Below are positions 6,435 through 11,296 of a stretch of 11,296 nucleotides of DNA, piece after piece. The first letter of the stretch is position 1. Each line of letters begins with the position of its first letter. The stretch lies in assembly GCA_001799045.1 (NCBI GenBank), contig MGRY01000207.1:1-11296 (forward strand), in the 5' to 3' direction. The notes beneath the pieces were generated by a model that saw only the letters and a program-made list of their open reading frames with translations, searched no databases and had not been told where the DNA came from. A program made the position numbers and the translations under genes. The stretch comes from Deltaproteobacteria bacterium RIFCSPLOWO2_02_56_12 (lineage in GTDB: Bacteria > Desulfobacterota > Binatia > UBA9968).

Positions 6435-7268
6435 ATGAATGGCCTAAAGCATCTGCTCTTTTTAGCCCTGGCATTCCTTCTTTGCCTCCCAGGGCCTCTC
6501 TTTGCCGAGTACACCCTGGTGCTCAAAAACGGTCGGCGCATCACCGTCCAGAGCTATCGGGAAGAGGGCGGGATGATCAAGTTCCCTGGTCTGGGAGGCG
6601 AGATCGGCATCAAGCGCGACCAAATCCAGTCCATCCTCAAGGCGGGAGAGCCTGAGACGCGAGGCATGTCTCTTTTGGGCACAGAGAGACCTTCCGTCGT
6701 TCCCCCCACAACGGCCCGAGAGGAGAAGATCGAGGCTGGCCGCGCTCCTGTGGAAGAAGCCAAGCCCGGCCAGGCCAAGGAGAAGGCTCTCAGCCCCGAG
6801 GAGAAGCTGGCAGAGGAAAGAGCCAAAGAAGAAAAGGAATATCAAAACAAAGTCAGACAGCTCACGGATCAGATCAAGGCCGCCAGGGATCGCTTTTCTC
6901 TTGCCACAAGAGGAAGCACTGGCCCTGAGCCGACGCTCCTCAACAGCGAGGAAGCTATTAAAGCGCGAACCGATGACTTGATCTCAAGATTACGCGACAC
7001 TCAGCATAATCCGTCAGGGCCGAGCGATGCCGGCGGAATAAAACTCTCGACGCCCTCGACCTTTTCCGGGGTCCCCTCGGCCAACATCGAGCACCGCGCG
7101 GGAGGGATCCCGCCGCAAGTGGACGTGCCGCTCCCAGGCTATACCGGTAAAGAAAAAGAGCTCAGTGACATAAGAAATCTGCTCAATCAACTGCAGAAGG
7201 AAAGGGAGAGATTGATTGAGCAGATGAAACAGAAAAATTTTGATACCGGCTCTCTCTTCCTGGAATAG
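6435..7268 (+). CDS. Exported protein with an N-terminal 'LKNGRRI' domain and coiled coils
   Basis: No specific function is recognised. The 277-residue product has a clear signal peptide (about 1-24, 'HLLFLALAFLLCLPGPLFA'). A small beta-rich segment follows (about 25-66, 'YTLVLKNGRRITVQSY...IKFPGLGGEIGI') of a kind I associate with secreted proteins of deltaproteobacteria-like genomes, where it looks like an SH3-like fold. The rest is charged: a Lys/Glu-rich coiled coil (about 115-155), a Ser/Thr/Pro-rich linker, and a second coiled coil (about 233-270, 'LLNQLQKERERLIEQMKQK'). The ATG has no ribosome-binding site and coincides with the predicted transcription start. The TTG or GTG codons nearby are no better supported. 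It is divergent from the VWA gene; a periplasmic scaffold or adaptor role is a guess. Confidence 0.78.
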   Translation: MNGLKHLLFLALAFLLCLPGPLFAEYTLVLKNGRRITVQSYREEGGMIKFPGLGGEIGIKRDQIQSILKAGEPETRGMSLLGTERPSVVPPTTAREEKIEAGRAPVEEAKPGQAKEKALSPEEKLAEERAKEEKEYQNKVRQLTDQIKAARDRFSLATRGSTGPEPTLLNSEEAIKARTDDLISRLRDTQHNPSGPSDAGGIKLSTPSTFSGVPSANIEHRAGGIPPQVDVPLPGYTGKEKELSDIRNLLNQLQKERERLIEQMKQKNFDTGSLFLE

Positions 7269-7292
7269 GTTCTCCCCACCGTCCCCACCCAA

Positions 7293-7373
7293 AGCCTTCA
7301 GTCATCAGCAGTCAGCGCTCGATCTCTAGAACTCTTTAGCCGATGGCTGATAGCCGACCGCTGAATGCTTTTT
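7293..7373. repeat. Imperfect inverted repeat of 7-nt-period units, possible terminator
   Basis: The left arm (7293-7322) reads TCAGTCA, TCAGCAG, TCAGCGC at a strict 7-nt period. The right arm (7338-7369) reads GGCTGAT, AGCCGAC, CGCTGAA in the complementary sense. The arms pair imperfectly over about 27-30 nt around a loop of about 15 nt, and the right arm runs into five T residues (7369-7373). This is an intergenic heptad-type repeat that could also terminate the gene ending at 7268. The remaining gap up to 7452 holds a 10-bp palindrome TCAGGCCTGA (7409-7418) and a weak hairpin GACAA/TTGTC (7419-7432), but no gene. Confidence 0.6.
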
Positions 7374-7452
7374 AAAGGAAATTCCTATCATTCATTTTTC
7401 AGCTCCCATCAGGCCTGAGACAAGGTTTTGTCAAGCGGTCCGTGAAAACTCC

Positions 7453-8493
7453 TTACTTCCCCAAAAGTTTTTTCATCCGTTCAATGACCTCTGGCGGCTG
7501 GACAATAACTTCTTTTGCTAAGGCCTCCATCTCTTCACCGCCGACCGGATTGAGCTCCCAGCTCCTTTTCTTCACCTCGGCCAGGAACTCGGCATCTTTG
7601 ACCGTCATGACGAAGGCCTCACGAAGAGTCTTAACACGGTCTTCAGGAATACCTGGGGTACCCACTATGGGCCGACCGAGGGCGCCGGCAGCCAGAACTA
7701 CCGTAGCTAATCGCCTGCTCCCCTCGGGCGTTTTATAGTGATCCATCAGCTCGTAAATCGTGGGAACGTCGGGCAACTTAGGATCGCGATTGCGGCCGGT
7801 TTGAATGAGCACGCGAACGAATCCTGTTTTGCGCCAGGTATGGAAAGGTTCGCGAGCAAAGAAGGACTCGATCGTGAAGGCGCGGCATTGCACCTCCCCC
7901 TTCTCCACTGCGAGATCAATAGCCACGCCGCCCGGATAACCAGTGACAATATTAAACTTTGCTCCCAGAGTCTCCTCGAAAAGCTTAGGCATATAATAAG
8001 TCGTTGCACCAGTTCCACTGGAGCCGCACTTGGGTGGCACCGTGGCTTTACGGATATCTTCAATGGTCTTATATGGGGCATCGGAGCGCATATACAACTG
8101 ATACTCGCCTCGTACCGGAGAGCCGATCCAGGTAAACTTCGCCCAGTCAAATTGGACCTCCTTGCGTCCCACGAGCTGATCGAAATAGAGAGCCGGCATG
8201 GGCGTTGCGAGGGTCAAGCCATCCGGCTTTCCTACGCTATAAACATAGTTGGTCGCGATCATGGAGGCGGCGCCTGGCATGTTTTGCACGATCATATTAG
8301 GGTTTCCAGGAATGTGCTTGCCCATATGCTGGGCGATAAGACGCGCCCAAAGATCATAGAGATCTCCGGCGGGGTGACCAACCACAATCCGGATCGTCTT
8401 GCCCTTGTAAAAATCATGCGTGGCTGCATATGCCGTCATGGTGACAAAGGTGGGTACAGCCAGAAGCACTAGTGTGGACAGCGCCTTTTTCAT
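7453..8493 (-). CDS. Tripartite tricarboxylate transporter substrate-binding protein (Bug/TctC family)
   Basis: The 346-residue product has a signal peptide (about 1-23, cleavage after AYA). It then opens with the Bug-family start 'FYKGKTIRIVVGHPAGD' and continues with 'ARLIAQHMGKHIPGNP.MIVQNMPGAAS' and 'KPDGLTLATP', a typical two-lobed periplasmic receptor. The C-terminal 'GTPGIPEDRVKTLREAF...D.EFLAEVKKR' is also family-typical. Such receptors deliver small carboxylates or related compounds to TctA/TctB permeases, which are absent here; the ligand cannot be read from sequence. The ATG follows an AAAGGAGGA ribosome-binding site (8501-8509), and the leader just upstream carries a terminator/antiterminator pair that probably controls the gene. 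It is a divergent paralogue of the gene at 8839. Confidence 0.88.
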   Translation of the reverse strand: MKKALSTLVLLAVPTFVTMTAYAATHDFYKGKTIRIVVGHPAGDLYDLWARLIAQHMGKHIPGNPNMIVQNMPGAASMIATNYVYSVGKPDGLTLATPMPALYFDQLVGRKEVQFDWAKFTWIGSPVRGEYQLYMRSDAPYKTIEDIRKATVPPKCGSSGTGATTYYMPKLFEETLGAKFNIVTGYPGGVAIDLAVEKGEVQCRAFTIESFFAREPFHTWRKTGFVRVLIQTGRNRDPKLPDVPTIYELMDHYKTPEGSRRLATVVLAAGALGRPIVGTPGIPEDRVKTLREAFVMTVKDAEFLAEVKKRSWELNPVGGEEMEALAKEVIVQPPEVIERMKKLLGK

Positions 8494-8511
8494 GGTCTTG
8501 TCCTCCTTTAC

Positions 8512-8553
8512 AAAACAAAAGGCCAGCTTCTCCCCTGCGGGATGAGCCGGCCT
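8512..8553 (-). terminator. Intrinsic terminator inside the leader of the leftward receptor gene
   Basis: On the minus strand AGGCCGGCT (8553-8545) pairs with AGCTGGCCT (8528-8520) over 9 bp with one G-U pair, around a 16-nt loop. It is followed directly by TTTTGTTTT (8520-8512). No leftward gene lies upstream that it could end, and the ribosome-binding site of the receptor gene begins just after it, so it would act as an attenuator. Confidence 0.7.
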
Positions 8554-8586
8554 GCCTTAAGAGATTACCTTAGATTCATCCCGCAG
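8535..8586 (-). promoter_or_regulatory. Candidate antiterminator / riboswitch-like pairing
   Basis: CTGCGGGATGA (minus strand, 8586-8576) is perfectly complementary to TCATCCCGCAG (8545-8535), which is the loop of the terminator hairpin. This 11-bp helix encloses the 5' arm of the terminator, so the two folds should be largely exclusive. The 30 nt between the arms contain AAGG repeated twice ('CTAAGGTAATCTCTTAAGG'). I do not recognise a known riboswitch class. Confidence 0.5.
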
Positions 8587-8609
8587 CCAAGTTATTTGAA
8601 AGTCTCCTT

Positions 8610-8788
8610 ACTCCAATTGGGGTTAGATGTCCATCTCTACCCGAAAGCCGGCCTCACGTTGACATAAGACCACGTTATCGGATAGTGTCCGGCCAAAAAG
8701 AGGGTCAGCGGGCCAGTCTGCTCTGCGTAATGGGCGCCAGGAGCCGGAGAAGGCGGGCTGGCAAGGGCGGTCGGCGGCCAATTGGAGT
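8610..8788. promoter_or_regulatory. Inverted pair of ACTCCAATTGG elements in the divergent promoter region
   Basis: ACTCCAATTGG (8610-8620) recurs as its exact reverse complement CCAATTGGAGT at 8778-8788. Each copy contains the palindrome CCAATTGG. They flank the space between two divergent receptor genes, so they may be binding sites for one regulator. The region 8494-8838 otherwise holds the attenuator, a candidate + strand promoter and no supported gene. Confidence 0.4.
8659..8686 (+). promoter_or_regulatory. Candidate promoter for the rightward receptor operon
   Basis: A perfect TTGACA (8659-8664) is followed after 16 nt by GATAGT (8681-8686), matching four of six -10 positions. Initiation near 8693 would leave a leader of about 145 nt before the ATG at 8839. 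The leader contains one of the CCAATTGG elements. Assigned by eye. Confidence 0.42.
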
Positions 8789-8838
8789 CCTCGACGGCTG
8801 AGCCCAAAAAACAAATTTTATCATTGAAGGAGGGGACG

Positions 8839-9924
8839 ATGAAGCGGAAATGCTGTTTAAGTTATTGTCCAATGGTCACGGCCATCTTGCTTACGGTTTT
8901 TGCCTTCTATGGTTTTGCTGCCGAAGCGCCGTTTTACAAAGGGAAGACCCTGAACATCGTAGTTAATTATGCCGTAGGCGGGCCTACAGATATTGAAGCA
9001 CGTCTTGTTGGGCGCCATCTCGCCAAACATGTTCCAGGTCAGCCCGTAATTGTAGTCAACAACATGGCAGGTGCCGGGGGTATCGTTGGACACAACTACC
9101 TAGGAGAGGTGGCTAAGGCTGATGGCCTGACTATGGGCTATTTTACTAGCCAATTTTTAAGTGTCCTGGTAGCCGATCCGACCTTGAGAGTCGATTTGTC
9201 AAAGCTAGTATATATCGCAAGCGTTGAGGGGGTGGCTGTAGCCTACATTCGGAGGGATACGCCACCCGGGATAAAAGAGCCCAGGGATGTTGTCAAAGCA
9301 CAGCGCTTTAAAGCGGGAGGCCTTAGCATCACAAGTGCTAAAGATGCGCGGTTTCGGCTGCAGCTCGATCTTCTTGGTGTCCCCTATCAATACGTGACCG
9401 GGTACAACTCCAATTCGGTTGCGCGTCTGGCAGTGGAGCGAAACGAGATCCAATTTTTCACCGAGGGCACGCCGGGATACCGTGCCATGGTAGAGCCTAA
9501 CATGGTGAAGGCCGGTGTGGTGATTCCGCTTTACCACGATGAGCTTGTCAGCGCAGAGGGAGAGATGAAGCCGAGTCCAGAGGTCCCAGATATTCTGACC
9601 TTTGCTCAACTGTACGAGCAGATTAATGGACGGCTCCCTTCTGGGATCTTATGGGAAGCATTGAAAATCATTAACATGACGCAGCTTATGCAACGCTTGG
9701 CGGCGCTTCCACCAGGATCGCCGCCGGAAGCTATTACAGCGCTTCAGCAGGCGTTTGCTGCTATGGTCAAGGACCCCGAATTTGTCCAAGACTTCAAGAA
9801 AGTTACCCAGTCCGCTCCTAGATATCAAATCGCGCCAGAAGGAGAAAAGCTTGTAAAAAGGCTTATGCAGGCGCCGGCGGAGCTAAAGAATGCGATCCGG
9901 AAATATACAGAACCGAAAAATTAG
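8839..9924 (+). CDS. Tripartite tricarboxylate transporter substrate-binding protein (Bug/TctC family), second copy
   Basis: From ATG 8839, preceded by AAGGAGGGG (8827-8835), the product is 361 residues with a signal peptide (about 1-28, core 'VTAILLTVFAFYGFAA'). The mature part starts 'FYKGKTLNIVVNYAVGGPTDIEARLVGRHLAKHVPGQP' and continues 'VIVVNNMAGAGGIVGHNYL', which is a fuller Bug-family match (GGPTD motif) than its divergent neighbour. It is a two-lobed periplasmic receptor, probably for a small carboxylate; the ligand is unknown. An upstream in-frame TTG at 8782 would add 19 residues with no ribosome-binding site and is not chosen. The downstream NMT1-like receptor starts 34 nt after the stop, so the two may form one operon. 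No TctA or TctB gene is present in the window. Confidence 0.88.
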   Translation: MKRKCCLSYCPMVTAILLTVFAFYGFAAEAPFYKGKTLNIVVNYAVGGPTDIEARLVGRHLAKHVPGQPVIVVNNMAGAGGIVGHNYLGEVAKADGLTMGYFTSQFLSVLVADPTLRVDLSKLVYIASVEGVAVAYIRRDTPPGIKEPRDVVKAQRFKAGGLSITSAKDARFRLQLDLLGVPYQYVTGYNSNSVARLAVERNEIQFFTEGTPGYRAMVEPNMVKAGVVIPLYHDELVSAEGEMKPSPEVPDILTFAQLYEQINGRLPSGILWEALKIINMTQLMQRLAALPPGSPPEAITALQQAFAAMVKDPEFVQDFKKVTQSAPRYQIAPEGEKLVKRLMQAPAELKNAIRKYTEPKN

Positions 9925-9958
9925 GAGGAAGTTTCTATCATTTTCAAGGAGGATGGTC

Positions 9959-10969
9959 ATGAAGATACGAGTGAAGAATCATATTTATGTCTTGGCGATC
10001 TCCCTTCTTTTTGGAGCTGTGTTCGCTCACTCCGGGGCTATGGCGGCAGACAAGTTGGTTGTTCTCTATTCGGCCCGCTCGATGTCTCAATCCATGCCCT
10101 GGATCGCACAAGCGGCCGGTCTCTTAAAAAAGTACGACCTCGATATGGAGCTGGTTTATGTAGGAGGGGGCCCGCGGGCGGCTGCAGCGACAATTGCCGG
10201 GGATACTGATGTCACGGTGGTGGGAGGGGTGTCGATTGTCCGACCCTTTGTGCAGGGAAACAAAGATCTGGCATTCATAGGCTCTGTAAAAAACATCCTG
10301 ACGCATAGCATTTTTGCCAAGCCGGACATCAAGAAACCTGAGAACCTAAGGAAGAAAAGGATCGGCGTCACACAAATCGGCAGTAACCCGCATTACTTTG
10401 CGGTTCAAGCGCTGCGTCATTTTGGGGTCGAAGCGAGAGAGGTTGCCTTCATCCAGACCGGAGGCACGGCTGAGACGCTTGCCGCGTTGGTTTCCGAAGC
10501 TATTGACGCCGCTGTATTGCTCCCGCCGATAGATGCCCAAGCGATTGATTTAGGCTATCACTACGTTATCAATGGTCCTGAACTCCGTATCCCCTATGCT
10601 GCCACAACCCTGGTCACACGCCGGGCCACAATCGCCAAGCGTCAACAGGTTTTAAGCCGGTTCATGCGCGTGATGGCGGAAGCAGGGATGATTCTGCATA
10701 CCGATAGGGAGTTCACTTATAAGGTTTTAGGTAAGCAGTTACGCCTGACCGACAGGAAGATCCTGGACGCCGCCTACAATGCGGAGATCAAAGCTCTCGA
10801 GCCCAGACTGGTATTCAAGCCCGAAGCGCTTCAGGCGATTCTTGACGAGGTCGCGGAGATAGACTCGCGTGCCAAAAAAGTAAAGCCCCAGGAGCTCGTT
10901 GATACCCGTTATCTCGACGAGATGGAAAAGAGCGGCTTCTTCGACCAGCTTTGGTCAGGCAAGCGATAG
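9959..10969 (+). CDS. NMT1/THI5-like ABC transporter substrate-binding protein
   Basis: From ATG 9959 the product is 336 residues with a signal peptide (about 1-27, ending AMA). The lobe-1 features are typical of the NMT1/THI5, SsuA and TauA receptor group: 'SMPWIAQAAGLLKKYDLDMELVYVGGG', then 'IAGDTDVTVVGG' and 'KPENLRKKRIGVTQIGS'. The later 'GGTAETLAALVSEAIDAAVLLPP' is the hinge region. Such receptors feed ABC importers for pyrimidine precursors, sulfonates, taurine or similar compounds; the ligand here is not determinable and no permease or ATPase gene is visible. AAGGAGG (9946-9952) sits 6 nt before the chosen ATG. The in-frame ATG at 9953 abuts that site and the upstream start at 9890 overlaps the previous gene, so both are rejected. 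It follows the Bug-type receptor in the same direction, mixing two unrelated receptor families. Confidence 0.85.
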   Translation: MKIRVKNHIYVLAISLLFGAVFAHSGAMAADKLVVLYSARSMSQSMPWIAQAAGLLKKYDLDMELVYVGGGPRAAAATIAGDTDVTVVGGVSIVRPFVQGNKDLAFIGSVKNILTHSIFAKPDIKKPENLRKKRIGVTQIGSNPHYFAVQALRHFGVEAREVAFIQTGGTAETLAALVSEAIDAAVLLPPIDAQAIDLGYHYVINGPELRIPYAATTLVTRRATIAKRQQVLSRFMRVMAEAGMILHTDREFTYKVLGKQLRLTDRKILDAAYNAEIKALEPRLVFKPEALQAILDEVAEIDSRAKKVKPQELVDTRYLDEMEKSGFFDQLWSGKR

Positions 10970-11045
10970 GACATTCTTAAAGCCTCAAGGGGAAGAGGCG
11001 GTTACCTGGAAGCCGGAGGTCATTGAGGTTGTCCCTCCGCCGGTT
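10970..11045. other. Convergent intergenic segment with weak hairpins
   Basis: This 76-nt gap separates two convergent genes. GCCTC (10982-10986) and GAGGC (10995-10999) form a 5-bp stem that on the minus strand is followed by TTTAA. CGGAGG (11014-11019) can pair with CCTCCG (11034-11039), with TTTT at 11044-11047 on the + strand. Either could be a weak bidirectional terminator. Confidence 0.3.
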
Positions 11046-11296
11046 TTAAAGGTATTCCACCGCGGCCCGCAGCCCCAGCAGGTAACTGTTCACCCCGAAG
11101 CCGGCGATCTGCCCGACCACCGCCTCGGCGATCAGAGAGCGCTTGCGGAATTCTTCCCGCTTATGGATGTTGGAGATATGGACTTCGACGGCCGGAATCC
11201 CCACCGCCGTCAGGGCGTCCCTCAGGGCAACGCTGGAATGGGTATAGGCCGCGGCATTGATAACGAGGGCGCCGAATTGTTCGGGCGACTCCTGAA
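11046..11296 (-). CDS. aroQ: Type II 3-dehydroquinate dehydratase, C-terminal part (cut by the window edge)
   Basis: The last 82 residues are visible, reading leftward to a TAA at 11046-11048; the N-terminal part lies beyond the right edge. The sequence carries type II dehydroquinase landmarks: 'INAAAYTHSSVALRDAL', 'VGIPAVEVHISNIHKREEFRKRS' with the catalytic-site His of VHxSN and the substrate-binding Arg of REEFR, and the C-terminal 'GQIAGFGVNSYLLGL'. The enzyme dehydrates 3-dehydroquinate to 3-dehydroshikimate in the shikimate pathway and normally forms a dodecamer of about 145-residue subunits. The PG often seen after IN is AA here, which also occurs in active homologues. It is convergent to the receptor operon and unrelated to it. 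Confidence 0.92.
   Translation of the reverse strand, partial: QESPEQFGALVINAAAYTHSSVALRDALTAVGIPAVEVHISNIHKREEFRKRSLIAEAVVGQIAGFGVNSYLLGLRAAVEYL

Noticed and set aside
7738..8472. Long + strand open frame (244 codons) opposite the Bug-type receptor gene
   Set aside because: It is fully antisense to a gene with family motifs and a strong ribosome-binding site, and its translation shows no signal peptide or recognisable domain.
8623..8814. 63-codon minus-strand frame as a leader peptide before the attenuator
   Set aside because: It starts at a TTG without a ribosome-binding site, has an Arg/Pro-rich composition, and ends about 40 nt before the structured leader.

Overview
The window reads as a chromosomal stretch from a Gram-negative, probably uncultured bacterium. 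The Gram-negative call rests on a TonB-family protein with an ExbB/ExbD-type motor, an Asp+2 lipoprotein, and several exported substrate-binding proteins. Long-signal 'FYKGKT...' Bug-type receptors, an NMT1/THI5-like receptor, and a small secreted protein starting 'YTLVLKNGRRI' recall deltaproteobacterial or Desulfobacterota-like soil and sediment lineages. That placement is inference from protein style only; there is no marker gene for taxonomy here.

Left half (142-5043, + strand). A good sigma70-like promoter precedes a TatA/E gene. It is followed by an exported protein made almost wholly of 24-25-residue repeats, each carrying a calcium-loop-like DxNxDGxxD motif. Next comes a lipoprotein with a glycine zipper, a coiled coil and about six copies of the same repeat. 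A TonB-family energy transducer, an ExbB/TolQ proton channel and an ExbD/TolR partner follow. The repeat protein, lipoprotein and TonB genes are separated by 1-2 nt. This looks like one envelope module in which a proton-driven motor is paired with two proteins sharing one unusual repeat. It is the best candidate here for an undescribed system.

Middle (5049-7268). A secreted von Willebrand factor A (VWA) protein with a near-consensus twin-arginine signal runs convergently to exbD, its stop codon only 5 nt away. Divergent from it is an exported small-domain plus coiled-coil protein. Its promoter places transcription initiation at or next to the ATG, suggesting a leaderless mRNA. A 7-nt-period inverted repeat follows.

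Right half (7293-11296). Two divergent tripartite-tricarboxylate (Bug/TctC) receptor genes flank a 345-nt regulatory region. A third, NMT1/THI5-like receptor lies downstream of the second, with no transporter membrane subunits in the window. The leader of the leftward receptor gene holds an intrinsic terminator just before the ribosome-binding site and an 11-bp perfect pairing that would disrupt it, the layout of an attenuator or riboswitch. The window ends inside the C-terminal part of a leftward type II 3-dehydroquinate dehydratase gene (aroQ).
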